From Burkholderia guangdongensis (GTDB lineage: Bacteria > Pseudomonadota > Gammaproteobacteria > Burkholderiales > Burkholderiaceae): a DNA stretch of 64,000 nucleotides. Under the pieces are notes generated by a model, which saw only the letters and a list, made by a program, of their open reading frames with translations, made no database searches and had not been told where the DNA came from. The stretch's first letter is position 1. Every line of letters begins with the position of its first letter. The translations under genes and the position numbers were made by a program. Where the stretch lies: assembly GCF_013403875.1 (NCBI RefSeq), contig NZ_JACBNX010000009.1:124001-188000 (forward strand). The letters are read 5' to 3'. Of the stretch, positions 24,734 through 34,108 are shown piece after piece.

Positions 24734-25114
24734 TCAAGACCCCGAGAAATTCTGCAGGCTCGGCGTCGGGTAACCGTCGCGCGGCATCGAGCTGCGATTC
24801 ATCGGCAGCGGCCCCTTCATGCGCGGCGAGCCCGATCCCGACGCGCCATGCGCATCGGCGCCATAGCCGCTCGTATCGGCAACCGGCCGTGTCTGCGCCA
24901 TCGTGTTCTTCGCTGCGACGCGCGCGGTCGCGGCCTGGATCGAATCCGGGTAAGTCGGATCGCTGCCGAGCCCCGGGCGATACCCCGCCTGTTCGAGCTG
25001 GATCAGTTCCGCGCGCACCTGCGCACGGGTCAGCGGAGCGTTCGATTGCGCGAACGACACCGCGGGAACGGCGAGCGCCGCGGCAATGACGGCGGCTTGA
25101 GCGAGCGACTTCAT
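24734..25114 (-). CDS. Secreted DUF4148 protein
   Basis: 126 residues with a signal peptide cleaved after VSFA (about residue 22). The DUF4148 core follows: LTRAQVRAELIQLEQAGYRPG and DPTYPDSIQAATARV. This family is abundant in Burkholderia, periplasmic, of unknown function. The rest is low-complexity. AGGAGG precedes the ATG at ideal spacing. Confidence 0.85.
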   Translation of the reverse strand: MKSLAQAAVIAAALAVPAVSFAQSNAPLTRAQVRAELIQLEQAGYRPGLGSDPTYPDSIQAATARVAAKNTMAQTRPVADTSGYGADAHGASGSGSPRMKGPLPMNRSSMPRDGYPTPSLQNFSGS

Positions 25115-25272
25115 GATGGCTACCTCCTGGTTTTGTCTATCGGTGCGGCGAACCAGTCGTTCGCCGCTGATGACTGAAGTGTAGGTAGCCGCACCGCCGG
25201 GAGTAATCCGCTTTTCTGGAAGACACTTTTGCTGAATTCGGGTTAACCACTAATTCCGAAACGATGCGTCCG

Positions 25273-25539
25273 TCACTGGTCTTCGGGGCACTGCAGATTG
25301 CAGCCGTTCGGATCGCCCATGTCGCCCTTGCGGCGCGCCGCGGACTTCTTGCCGCTCTGATATTTCTTCGACGGCGCCGACGCCGCGAACTCCATCTGCG
25401 GATGCTCGTTCAGCCGGAACTGATCGTTGAGGATCCCGCCGGGCACGCCGGGCGAATTCTGCGCGAACGCGAGCGGCGCCGCCGCGACGAGGAACCCCGC
25501 GGTCAGCGTGGCCGCAACGAAAGGAACGGATAGCTTCAT
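25273..25539 (-). CDS. Small secreted hypothetical protein
   Basis: 88 residues from the ATG at 25539. Signal peptide MKLSVPFVAATLTAG with likely cleavage after AFA (about residue 26). The mature part contains LNDQFRLNEHPQMEFA, a basic KKYQSGKKSAARRKG and a C-terminal CNLQCPEDQ with two Cys. No family recognised. A longer frame from 25590 adds an N-terminus that spoils the signal peptide. It is alone between the DUF4148 gene and fdsR on the same strand. Confidence 0.65.
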   Translation of the reverse strand: MKLSVPFVAATLTAGFLVAAAPLAFAQNSPGVPGGILNDQFRLNEHPQMEFAASAPSKKYQSGKKSAARRKGDMGDPNGCNLQCPEDQ

Positions 25540-25724
25540 GACGAAACCGCGCCCGGACGGCGCGCTGGCTGGACGTTGATCAAGCGGCAAGCGTAGCGCA
25601 AATCACCTGGCGTTGCAGTGCCGCGCGTCGGCGGCGGCGTTACCGTGCGTTTCCGCGCCCGCGCGTCATGCCGTCGTCCGCGCTTGATGCCACGTCAAGC
25701 AACCCCAAGCAACGCCAAGCGACA

Positions 25725-26804
25725 TTAAGCAATGTCGCCCGCGAGCCCCGCCGCGACGCCCACCAGCGTGCCGCACGCGGCCGGATCATAGCCGTCGAGC
25801 CGCTCGACCCGCTCCCGGTAGCGCGCGTCGGCAAAGAGCGCAAGTGCGTCGGCGAGCGGCGCTTCGCCGAGCCGCGCGCGCTCGCACGCGAAGTAATAGT
25901 CTTCGTCGACGACCGGAATGAAATCGAGCCCGAAATGATGCGCGGCCGGCTGGACGCCGAACCCGAGATCGGCCATCCCGCTTGCGACGAACGCCGCGAT
26001 CGCCGAATGCGTGAGCTCCGCCGACGCATAGCCGTTGATCCGCGCCGGATCGATGCCGAGCTCGCGCAGCGCCAGCTCGAGCAGCATCCGCGTGCCCGAG
26101 CCGGGCTGGCGGTTCACGAAGCGGACGTCGTCGCGCGCGAGGTCGGACAACCCCTCGATCCGCTTCGGATTACCACGCGGCACGAACAGCCCCTGCTTGC
26201 GCCGCGTCAGGTGGATCAGCACGTGACGCGCATCGTCGAGCCACGGCCGGTAGATCTGCGCGCACTCCTCGCGAAACGCGCCGCGCGGCAGGTGAAATCC
26301 GGCCAGATCGCACTCGCCGCGCGCGAGCGCGCGCACCGCCTCGACGCTCTCGCGGTATTTGATGTCGAGCGGCGTGCCCGCGTCGACGAGCGCCGCCACG
26401 AGCGCCGCGACCGCATAGCCGTGCGACGCGTGGATCCGCAGCGCGCCGCCGTGCCGCGCGAGCCGCCGGTTCAGGTCGCTCGCGACCTCGGCCGCGAGCG
26501 CGCGCAGGTTCGCGTCGAGCCGCGTGCGCGCGAGCCGCTGCGCGTCCAGCACCGCCCGCCCGAGATCGGACAGCGTCGAGCCCTTGCCGCGCGCGGTCTC
26601 GATCAGCGCGCCGCCGACGCACGCCTCGAGCGCGCGCAGCAGCCCCCATGCGTGCCGGTACGACAATCCCTTCGCCTGCGCGGCCTGCGCGATGCTGCCC
26701 GTCTCGGCGACGAGTTCGAGCAGCGGCGCGACGTCGGTCAGGCTCGCCGAGCGGCCGTCGACGTCGCGCACGACCAGATGCGCGTCGCATTCGACTCGAA
26801 TCAT
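25725..26804 (-). CDS. ModE-like HTH regulator with substrate-binding-protein domain (FdsR-like)
   Basis: 359 residues. The N-terminal ModE/LysR-type winged helix (about 20-90: LLELVAETGSIAQAAQAKGLSYRHAW) is joined to a periplasmic-binding-protein-like domain (about 115-345, with NRQPGSGTRMLLELALRELG) that in relatives senses molybdate or related ligands. It is divergent from the formate dehydrogenase genes, 131 bases apart, and is the likely activator of fdsGBAD. An inverted repeat at 26888-26914 is a candidate target. It should respond to formate or molybdenum supply; the ligand is inferred. Confidence 0.82.
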   Translation of the reverse strand: MIRVECDAHLVVRDVDGRSASLTDVAPLLELVAETGSIAQAAQAKGLSYRHAWGLLRALEACVGGALIETARGKGSTLSDLGRAVLDAQRLARTRLDANLRALAAEVASDLNRRLARHGGALRIHASHGYAVAALVAALVDAGTPLDIKYRESVEAVRALARGECDLAGFHLPRGAFREECAQIYRPWLDDARHVLIHLTRRKQGLFVPRGNPKRIEGLSDLARDDVRFVNRQPGSGTRMLLELALRELGIDPARINGYASAELTHSAIAAFVASGMADLGFGVQPAAHHFGLDFIPVVDEDYYFACERARLGEAPLADALALFADARYRERVERLDGYDPAACGTLVGVAAGLAGDIA

Positions 26805-26887
26805 TTATGAACCTTCATTTCCTATTGCAGCCACGGAGCGTTCCGCTTATCGTTGGCGGAAATCAATCAAGGTAACGCCAATCTGCC

Positions 26888-26914
26888 CTATATATGCACT
26901 GAAATCACATATAG
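26888..26914. promoter_or_regulatory. AT-rich inverted repeat in the fds promoter region
   Basis: CTATATATG-N9-CACATATAG, resembling the TATA-rich arms of ModE boxes, 22 bases before the fdsG ATG. GGAGGA follows as the ribosome site. Candidate operator of the divergent regulator. Confidence 0.5.
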
Positions 26915-26935
26915 AGCGTTGGAGGAGCATAACAG

Positions 26936-27451
26936 ATGTCCCCGATTCCCGAAGCGCCCGACGCGCTGGTCGAGCGCCATGCGCGCGCCGGCCGCTCGCT
27001 CGTCGCGATCCTGCACGCGATCCAGGACGACGCGGGCTACGTGCCGCCCGGCTGCGTCGCGCCGCTCGCGAAGGCGCTGAACCTGTCGCGCGCCGAAGTT
27101 CACGGCGTGATCACGTACTACCACCACTTTCGCACCACGCCGCCCGCGCGCGTGACGATCCAGATGTGCCGCGCGGAAGCATGCCGCAGCATGGGCTGCG
27201 AAACGCTCGCCGCGCATGCGGAAGCGCGCACCGGCTGCCGGTTCGACACCACGCACGGCAACGCCGCACACGATGGCGCGGCCCACGGCGCCGAGCCTAG
27301 CGCCGTCGCGCTCGAGTCGGTCTACTGCCTCGGGCTGTGCGCGCAATCGCCGTCGATGATGGTCAACGGCGTGCTGCACGCGAAGGTCTCCCCGGAAAAA
27401 TTCGACGCGCTCGTCACCGACGCGCTCGCCCACGCGAAGGAGCCGGCATGA
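26936..27451 (+). CDS. fdsG: NAD-dependent formate dehydrogenase gamma subunit
   Basis: 171 residues, the NuoE-like [2Fe-2S] subunit of the soluble FDH that oxidises formate to CO2 with NAD+ reduction. A helical bundle (ILHAIQDDAGYVPPG, EVHGVITYYHHF) precedes the thioredoxin-like domain with Cys ligands in CRAEAC and YCLGLCAQSP. A short Asn/Ala/His-rich insert (AAHDGAAHGAEPS) lies between the Cys pairs. TTGGAGGAGC precedes the ATG. Its stop overlaps the fdsB start (ATGA). Confidence 0.92.
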   Translation: MSPIPEAPDALVERHARAGRSLVAILHAIQDDAGYVPPGCVAPLAKALNLSRAEVHGVITYYHHFRTTPPARVTIQMCRAEACRSMGCETLAAHAEARTGCRFDTTHGNAAHDGAAHGAEPSAVALESVYCLGLCAQSPSMMVNGVLHAKVSPEKFDALVTDALAHAKEPA

Positions 27452-29025
27452 CGACCCGCATCTACGTCCCGCGCGATTCGTCCGCGCTCGCGCTCGACGC
27501 CGACGCGCTGGCCGCCGCGATCGTCGCCGAAGCCGAACGGCGCGGCGCCGCGGTCGAGCTCGTCCGTAACGGCTCGCGCGGCCTGCTATGGCTCGAGCCG
27601 CTCGTCGAAGTCGGCACCGCGCAGGGCCGCGTCGGCTACGCGAACCTGAGCGCCGCCGACGTTCCCGCCCTGTTCGACGCCGGCTGGCTCGACGGCGGCG
27701 CGCACCCGAGCGGCGTCGGCATCGTCGACGCGATTCCGTATCTCGCGCGCCAGCAGCGCCTCACGTTCGCGCGCGTCGGCATCACCGATCCGCTGTCGAT
27801 CGACGACTACGTCGCGCACGAGGGCCTCGCCGGCCTGAAGAACGCGCTCGCGCTCGACGGCGGTGCCGCGTGCGAGATGCTGATCGAATCGGGCCTGCGC
27901 GGCCGCGGCGGCGCCGCGTTCCCGGCCGGCATCAAGTGGCGCACCGTCCGTCAGGCGAGCGCGCCGCAGAAATACATCGTCTGCAACGCGGACGAAGGCG
28001 ACTCGGGCACGTTCTCCGACCGGATGATCATGGAGTGCGACCCGTACTGCCTGATCGAAGGGATGATCATCGCGGGCATCGCGACCGGCGCGACGATCGG
28101 CCATATTTACGTGCGCAGCGAATATCCGCACGCAATCGCGACGCTCGAGGCGGCGATCGACCACGCGCGCGCGGCCGGCTGGCTCGGCGACAGCGTGCTC
28201 GGCTCCCCCCACCGGTTCGACCTGTTCGTCGCGAAGGGCGCGGGTTCGTACGTGTGCGGCGAGGAAACCGCGCTGCTCGAATCGCTCGAAGGCAAGCGCG
28301 GCGTCGTGCGCGCGAAGCCGCCGCTGCCCGCGCTGTCGGGCCTCCACGGCCAGCCGACCGTGATCAACAACGTGATCACGCTCGCCACCGCGCCGATCAT
28401 CTTCGCGCGCGGCGCCGCGTTCTATCGCGACTACGGGATGGGCCGCTCGCGCGGCACGCTGCCGTTCCAGCTCGCGGGCAACATCAAGCAAGGCGGCCTC
28501 GTCGAGCTCGCGTTCGGCGTCACGCTGCGCGAGTTGCTGTTCGACTTCGGCGACGGCACCGCGAGCGGACGCCCGGCGCGCGCCGCGCAGGTCGGCGGCC
28601 CGCTCGGCACCTATCTGCCCGAGCATCAGTGGGACATCCCGCTCGACTACGAGGCGTACGCGGCGGTCGGCGCGGTCGTCGGCCACGGCGGGATCGTGCT
28701 GCACGACGACACGTCGAATCTCGCCGAGCTCGCCGAATACGCGATGAAGTTCTGCGCGATCGAGTCGTGCGGCAAGTGCACGCCGTGCCGGATCGGCTCG
28801 ACGCGCGGCGTCGAGACGATCGCGAAGATCCTCCACGGCGACACGTCCGAGAAGCAGGTCACGCTGCTGCGCGACCTGTGCGACACGATGCTCGCCGGCT
28901 CGCTCTGCGCGATGGGCGGGATGACACCGTATCCGGTGCTGTCCGCGCTCGATCATTTCCCCGAAGATTTCGGGCTTGCCGAGGGCCAAGGCGCCGCGGC
29001 CCGCCCCGCTCAGGCCGCGGCCTGA
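27448..29025 (+). CDS. fdsB: Formate dehydrogenase beta subunit, NAD/FMN-binding
   Basis: 525 residues, NuoF-like diaphorase subunit. The N-terminal ~110 residues form a thioredoxin-like extension; then the Rossmann-type NADH/FMN region (GRGGAAFPAGIKW, CNADEGDSGTF, GAGSYVCGEETALLESLEG) and the C-terminal 4Fe-4S site ESCGKCTPCRIG. Electrons from the molybdenum subunit leave to NAD+ here. Translation is coupled to fdsG by a 4-base overlap and followed by fdsA after 17 bases. Confidence 0.94.
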   Translation: MTTRIYVPRDSSALALDADALAAAIVAEAERRGAAVELVRNGSRGLLWLEPLVEVGTAQGRVGYANLSAADVPALFDAGWLDGGAHPSGVGIVDAIPYLARQQRLTFARVGITDPLSIDDYVAHEGLAGLKNALALDGGAACEMLIESGLRGRGGAAFPAGIKWRTVRQASAPQKYIVCNADEGDSGTFSDRMIMECDPYCLIEGMIIAGIATGATIGHIYVRSEYPHAIATLEAAIDHARAAGWLGDSVLGSPHRFDLFVAKGAGSYVCGEETALLESLEGKRGVVRAKPPLPALSGLHGQPTVINNVITLATAPIIFARGAAFYRDYGMGRSRGTLPFQLAGNIKQGGLVELAFGVTLRELLFDFGDGTASGRPARAAQVGGPLGTYLPEHQWDIPLDYEAYAAVGAVVGHGGIVLHDDTSNLAELAEYAMKFCAIESCGKCTPCRIGSTRGVETIAKILHGDTSEKQVTLLRDLCDTMLAGSLCAMGGMTPYPVLSALDHFPEDFGLAEGQGAAARPAQAAA

Positions 29026-29042
29026 CCCAGAAGGAGCGTTGC

Positions 29043-31988
29043 ATGTCCGTCGACAACCTGAACACCCCGGCAGGCGGCTGCGGCTCGGGCCAGTGCGCGT
29101 GCAAGAGCGCCGCGCAGCGCCGCCTCGATCCACTCGACGATACCGATTACGGCACGCCGTTCCGCCATGCCGACACCGACGTCACGCTCGAGATCGACGG
29201 CCAGCCGGTCACGGTGCCGGCCGGCACGTCGGTGATGCGCGCGGCGATCGAAGCCGGCGTCAACGTGCCCAAGCTGTGCGCGAGCGATTCGCTCGAGCCG
29301 TTCGGCTCGTGCCGCCTGTGCCTCGTCGAGATCGAAGGACGGCGCGGCTATCCGGCGTCGTGCACGACGCCCGCCGAAGCGGGCATGAAGGTGCGCACGC
29401 AGTCCGATCGCCTGCAGTCGCTGCGCCGCAACGTGATGGAGCTCTATATCTCCGATCACCCGCTCGACTGCCTGACCTGCCCCGCGAACGGCGACTGCGA
29501 GCTGCAGGACATGGCCGGCGTCGTCGGCCTGCGCGAAGTGCGTTACGGCTTCGATGGCGCGAACCACCTGAAGGACGAGAAGGACGAATCGAACCCGTAC
29601 TTCACGTACGACCCGTCGAAGTGCATCGTCTGCAACCGCTGCGTGCGCGCGTGCGAAGAGACGCAAGGCACGTTCGCGCTGACGATCGCCGCGCGCGGCT
29701 TCGAATCGCGCGTCGCCGCGGGCGAGAGCCAGCCGTTCATGGAATCCGAATGCGTGTCGTGCGGCGCGTGCGTCGCCGCCTGCCCGACCGCGACGCTGCA
29801 GGAGAAGACGGTCGCGGTGCTCGGCCAGGCCGAGCATTCGGTGATCACGACCTGCGCGTACTGCGGTGTCGGCTGCTCGTTCAAGGCGGAGATGAAGGGC
29901 TCGCAGGTCGTGCGGATGACGCCGCACAAGAACGGCCTCGCGAACGAAGGGCATGCGTGCGTGAAGGGCCGCTTCGCGTGGGGCTACGCGACGCACAAGG
30001 ACCGCATCACGAAGCCGATGATCCGCGAGAAGATCACCGACCCGTGGCGCGAAGTGAGCTGGGATGAGGCGATCTCGTATGCGGCGTCGCAGTTCCGCAA
30101 GCTGCAGTCGAAATACGGCCGCGACTCGATCGGCGGGATCACGTCGTCGCGCTGCACGAACGAGGAAACGTACCTGGTGCAGAAGCTCGTGCGCGCCGCG
30201 TTCGGCAACAACAACGTCGACACCTGCGCGCGCGTGTGCCACTCGCCGACCGGCTACGGGCTCAAGACGACGCTCGGCGAATCGGCCGGCACGCAGACGT
30301 TCGCGTCGGTCGGCGAGGCCGACGTGATCGTCGTGATGGGCGCGAACCCGACCGACGGCCACCCGGTGTTCGGCTCGCGGCTCAAGCGCCGCGTGCGCGA
30401 AGGCGCGAAGCTGATCGTCATCGATCCGCGCCGCATCGACATCGTCGACGGCCCGCACGTGAAGGCCGTGCATCATCTGCCGCTGCGGCCCGGCACGAAC
30501 GTCGCGATGGTCAACGCGCTCGCGCACGTGATCGTGACCGAAGGGCTCGTCGCCGACGCGTTCGTCGCCGAGCGCTGCGAGACGCGCGCGTTCGAGCAAT
30601 GGCGCGAGTTCGTGTCGCGCGAAGAGAATTCGCCCGAGGCGACCGAAGCGGTGACCGGCGTGCCGGCCGCCGACGTGCGCGCGGCCGCGCGCCTGTACGC
30701 GACGGGCGGCAACGCGGCGATCTACTACGGTCTCGGCGTGACCGAGCACGCGCAGGGCTCGACGACGGTGATGGGCATCGCGAACCTCGCGATGGCGACC
30801 GGCAACATCGGTCGCGAAGGTGTCGGCGTGAATCCGCTGCGCGGCCAGAACAACGTGCAGGGCTCGTGCGACATGGGCTCGTTCCCGCACGAGCTGCCCG
30901 GCTACCGGCACATCGGCGACACGGCCGTGCGCACGCAGTTCGAGCAGGCGTGGTCGGCAACGCTGCAGCCCGAACCGGGCCTGCGGATCCCGAACATGTT
31001 CGACGCGGCGCTCGACGGCAGCTTCAAGGGCCTCTACTGCCAGGGCGAGGACATCGTGCAGTCCGACCCGGACACGCAGCACGTCGCGGCCGCGCTGTCG
31101 GCGATGGAATGCATCGTCGTGCAGGACATCTTCCTGAACGAAACCGCTAAGTACGCGCACGTGCTGCTGCCGGGCTCGACGTTCCTCGAGAAGGACGGCA
31201 CGTTCACGAACGCGGAGCGCCGCATCTCGCGCGTGCGCAAGGTGATGCCGCCGCTCGCCGGCTACGCGGACTGGGAGGTGACGCTGCTGCTGTCGCGCGC
31301 GCTCGGCTACGAGATGGACTACGCGCATCCGTCCGAGATCATGGACGAGATCGCCCGCCTCACGCCGACGTTCACCGGCGTGTCGTACGCGAAGATCGAC
31401 GCGCTCGGCAGCATCCAGTGGCCGTGCAACGACGACGCGCCGGAAGGCACGCCGACGATGCACATCGACGCGTTCGTGCGCGGCAAGGGCCGGTTCGTGA
31501 TCACGCAGTTCATGGCGTCGCCTGAGAAGGTCACGCCACGCTATCCGCTGATCCTGACGACCGGGCGCATCCTGTCGCAGTACAACGTCGGCGCGCAGAC
31601 GCGCCGCACCGACAACGTGCAATGGCATCAGGAGGATCGCCTCGAGATCCATCCGCACGACGCGGAAGATCGCGGGATCAAGACCGGCGACTGGGTCGGC
31701 ATCGAATCGCGCGCCGGGCATACGGTGCTGCGCGCGCTCGTCGCCGAACGGATGCAGCCGGGTGTCGTGTACACGACGTTCCACTTCCCCGAATCGGGCG
31801 CGAACGTGATCACGACCGACAGCTCGGACTGGGCGACGAACTGCCCCGAGTACAAGGTGACCGCGGTGCAGGTGATGCCGGTCGCGCAGCCGTCGGACTG
31901 GCAGCAGGCATACGCGCGCTTCAACGCGGAGCAGCTCGATCTGCTGAAGCGGCGCGAAGCCGAGTCGACCGTCACCACGGGCAAGTGA
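29043..31988 (+). CDS. fdsA: Formate dehydrogenase alpha subunit, molybdenum catalytic
   Basis: 981 residues. The N-terminal NuoG-like part has a [2Fe-2S] domain (CASDSLEPFGSCRLC), a His-Cys3 cluster (HPLDCLTCPANGDC) and two 4Fe-4S clusters (CIVCNRCVRAC, CVSCGACVAAC). The molybdopterin domain starts with TCAYCGVGCSF and holds the Cys that ligates Mo in VCHSPTGYGL, then NPTDGHP, GQNNVQGSCDMG and the C-terminal cofactor-binding fold (TGRILSQYN). Cytoplasmic, part of the FdsGBA(D) complex. GGAG precedes the ATG. The fdsC (FdhD-like sulfurtransferase) gene that separates fdsA and fdsD in many relatives is absent here. Confidence 0.95.
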   Translation: MSVDNLNTPAGGCGSGQCACKSAAQRRLDPLDDTDYGTPFRHADTDVTLEIDGQPVTVPAGTSVMRAAIEAGVNVPKLCASDSLEPFGSCRLCLVEIEGRRGYPASCTTPAEAGMKVRTQSDRLQSLRRNVMELYISDHPLDCLTCPANGDCELQDMAGVVGLREVRYGFDGANHLKDEKDESNPYFTYDPSKCIVCNRCVRACEETQGTFALTIAARGFESRVAAGESQPFMESECVSCGACVAACPTATLQEKTVAVLGQAEHSVITTCAYCGVGCSFKAEMKGSQVVRMTPHKNGLANEGHACVKGRFAWGYATHKDRITKPMIREKITDPWREVSWDEAISYAASQFRKLQSKYGRDSIGGITSSRCTNEETYLVQKLVRAAFGNNNVDTCARVCHSPTGYGLKTTLGESAGTQTFASVGEADVIVVMGANPTDGHPVFGSRLKRRVREGAKLIVIDPRRIDIVDGPHVKAVHHLPLRPGTNVAMVNALAHVIVTEGLVADAFVAERCETRAFEQWREFVSREENSPEATEAVTGVPAADVRAAARLYATGGNAAIYYGLGVTEHAQGSTTVMGIANLAMATGNIGREGVGVNPLRGQNNVQGSCDMGSFPHELPGYRHIGDTAVRTQFEQAWSATLQPEPGLRIPNMFDAALDGSFKGLYCQGEDIVQSDPDTQHVAAALSAMECIVVQDIFLNETAKYAHVLLPGSTFLEKDGTFTNAERRISRVRKVMPPLAGYADWEVTLLLSRALGYEMDYAHPSEIMDEIARLTPTFTGVSYAKIDALGSIQWPCNDDAPEGTPTMHIDAFVRGKGRFVITQFMASPEKVTPRYPLILTTGRILSQYNVGAQTRRTDNVQWHQEDRLEIHPHDAEDRGIKTGDWVGIESRAGHTVLRALVAERMQPGVVYTTFHFPESGANVITTDSSDWATNCPEYKVTAVQVMPVAQPSDWQQAYARFNAEQLDLLKRREAESTVTTGK

Positions 31989-31995
31989 GGCCACG

Positions 31996-32274
31996 ATGAA
32001 CAGCGAACACCTGATCGGCATGGCCAACCAGATCGGCGCGTTCTTCGCGTCGATGCCCGACCGCGACGAGGCCGTTGCCGGCGTCGCCGACCATATCCGC
32101 CGCTTCTGGGAGCCGCGGATGCGCCGCACGCTGCTCGCGGCGTTCGACGATCCGGCCGGCGACGCGGCCGGCGACACGGCCGGCGACACGGCGAAGCGGA
32201 TGGACCCGATCGTGCGCGAAGCGATCGCCGCGTATCGCGACACGCTGACGCCCGCCGCGAGCACGCCGGCCTGA
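31996..32274 (+). CDS. fdsD: Formate dehydrogenase delta subunit
   Basis: 92 residues, family FdsD: HLIGMANQIGAFFASMP, then a VADHIRRFWEPRMRR motif. FdsD is needed for assembly of active FDH in related systems. A short in-frame repeat (GDAAGDTAGDTA) near residues 54-65 is species-level variation. It starts seven bases after fdsA and ends the operon; a convergent gene begins 19 bases later. Confidence 0.9.
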   Translation: MNSEHLIGMANQIGAFFASMPDRDEAVAGVADHIRRFWEPRMRRTLLAAFDDPAGDAAGDTAGDTAKRMDPIVREAIAAYRDTLTPAASTPA

Positions 32275-32293
32275 GCGCCAGCCTGAGCGTCGC

Positions 32294-33979
32294 TTACGCG
32301 GGCGGCTGCAGCCCGGAGAACCAGCCTTCGCAGTGGCGCAGCAGCGCGCTCGCGTCGGACCCGGGCCGGCCGCGCGCGGCGATGTAGCCGTCGGGCCGCA
32401 GCAGATAGAACGACGGACGCGAGCGGCCGTAGCTTTCCGCGAGGCCCGGCGCGCCGCCCCCTTCCGTATCGGCCACGCGCCAGATGCGCACCGCGCCCGG
32501 CAGGATGCGCTCGAGCGACTGCGCGAGCGCGAGCCCGTCGGCCGCGGCGGGCCTGGCGGACTGGGTGGGCGCGCCCTCGCCGCCCGCCGGCGGCGCTTCG
32601 AGCAGCAGCAGCGTGAAGCTCGCGGGCTCGTGGATATCGAAAATCCGCGCGGTGCCGGGCGCCTGCCCGAGCGGCCCGTCGACCACGTGCACGAGCGCGT
32701 CGGGCGCCCGCTCGCCCGCGCGCGGGCCGCCGTCGAGCACGCGCTCGAGCGTGAGCGGGCTGCGGCGGTACTGGATCGAGAGCTCGCTGACGGTGCGCCG
32801 CACCGCGTCACGCATCGGCCCGAGCGACGCGAGCAGCGGCACGACGTGATCGCGCAGCAGCTTCAGCGGCCCGTGATCGGCTTCGACGACCTGCGTGAGA
32901 AAGCTCGTCTGCCGCAGCACGTCGCGCTCGATCGGATGGCGCTCGGCGTGATACGTGTCGAGCAGCCGTTCGGGTGCGCGCGCGCCGAGCACGCGCGCGA
33001 GCTTCCAGCCGAGATTGAACGCTTCCTGAATCCCGGTGTTCATCCCCTGCGCGCCCGCCGGACTGTGCACGTGCGCGGCATCGCCCGCGAAGAACACGCG
33101 CCCTTGCCGTAGCCGCTCGACCATCCGGCTGTGCAGATGGAAATACGACGACCACGTGAGATCGCTGAGCGCGATGCCCGCGCCGGCGCGGGCGCGCACG
33201 ATCGCGTTGCACTGCTCGAGCGACGGGCCGTGTTCGCCGGGCAGCACGCCGTTCTCGGGCGGGCGATCCGCGACGAGCCGGTAACGGCCGCCGCCCATCG
33301 GAAACAAGCCCGCGATACCGTCGGCCGTCGTGAACAGATGAATCTCGTCGTCGGGCCAGTCGGGCATCGCCGCGAGATCGGCGAGCAGGAACGTCTGCTC
33401 GAGCGGCCGCCCCGCGAAGCCGACGCCGAGCGCATGCCGGACCGTGCTGTGCGCGCCGTCGGCGGCGATCAGGTACGACGGCGCGATGTGCTCGTCGTTG
33501 CCGTGCGCGTCGCGGATCGTCACGGCGAGCGTGCCGCCGCCCGCGCCGCCCACCTCACCCGCACGGCACGCGACGAGCGTGCGGCCGCGCTCGACCGTCA
33601 CGCCGAGCGTCGCGAGATGCTCGGCGAGCAGCCGCTCGGTCACGCACTGATCGACGAACAGCAGATACGGATAGCGCGTCTGCAGCGGATCGAAGTCGAG
33701 CCGCGCGATCACGCGGCCTTCCGCGTGCAGGCTCGCCGCATGCGCGCGATGCCCGTGCGCGAGGAACGGCTCGACGACGCGATGCTGCTCGAGCAATTCG
33801 AGCGTGCGCGCCTGAATGCCGATCGCGCGCGAATGCGGCGCGGGCCGCTCGGCCTTGTCGACGATGCGCACCGGCACGCGCGAACGCGCGAGACTCATCG
33901 CGGCCGCGAGACCGGTCGGCCCCGCCCCGACGATCAGCACGGGCGGGACATCGGGCATATCGGGCAGTGCATCGGCCAT
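32294..33979 (-). CDS. FAD-dependent aromatic-ring-type monooxygenase
   Basis: 561 residues of the PHBH-fold class A flavoprotein monooxygenases, which insert oxygen into aromatic substrates using NAD(P)H. Motifs: VLIVGAGPTGLAAAMSLA near residue 15, the DG motif ADGAHSTVR near 170 and GDAAHVHSPAGAQGMNTGIQEA near 300. The C-terminal thioredoxin-like domain (about 430-560) is of the kind found in phenol hydroxylase-like and polyketide-tailoring relatives. GAGGGG precedes the ATG. No adjacent catabolic or polyketide genes, so the substrate is unknown. Confidence 0.87.
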   Translation of the reverse strand: MADALPDMPDVPPVLIVGAGPTGLAAAMSLARSRVPVRIVDKAERPAPHSRAIGIQARTLELLEQHRVVEPFLAHGHRAHAASLHAEGRVIARLDFDPLQTRYPYLLFVDQCVTERLLAEHLATLGVTVERGRTLVACRAGEVGGAGGGTLAVTIRDAHGNDEHIAPSYLIAADGAHSTVRHALGVGFAGRPLEQTFLLADLAAMPDWPDDEIHLFTTADGIAGLFPMGGGRYRLVADRPPENGVLPGEHGPSLEQCNAIVRARAGAGIALSDLTWSSYFHLHSRMVERLRQGRVFFAGDAAHVHSPAGAQGMNTGIQEAFNLGWKLARVLGARAPERLLDTYHAERHPIERDVLRQTSFLTQVVEADHGPLKLLRDHVVPLLASLGPMRDAVRRTVSELSIQYRRSPLTLERVLDGGPRAGERAPDALVHVVDGPLGQAPGTARIFDIHEPASFTLLLLEAPPAGGEGAPTQSARPAAADGLALAQSLERILPGAVRIWRVADTEGGGAPGLAESYGRSRPSFYLLRPDGYIAARGRPGSDASALLRHCEGWFSGLQPPA

Positions 33980-34108
33980 GAGCCCCTCGATGACAGACGA
34001 CCTTGCAAGTCTACGCCGCTCGGACTGACGGGGCCATATGCCGAACGGTCAATCCGGAAACGATCGCCGGGTATGGGAAAATACGCGTTTCGAGTTCGCT
34101 TTCGCGTC

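Noticed and set aside
29010..32264. A 1084-codon frame antisense to fdsA
   Set aside because: Composition (Arg/Ala/His/Val) is that of antisense shadows in GC-rich genes; fdsA has complete motifs.
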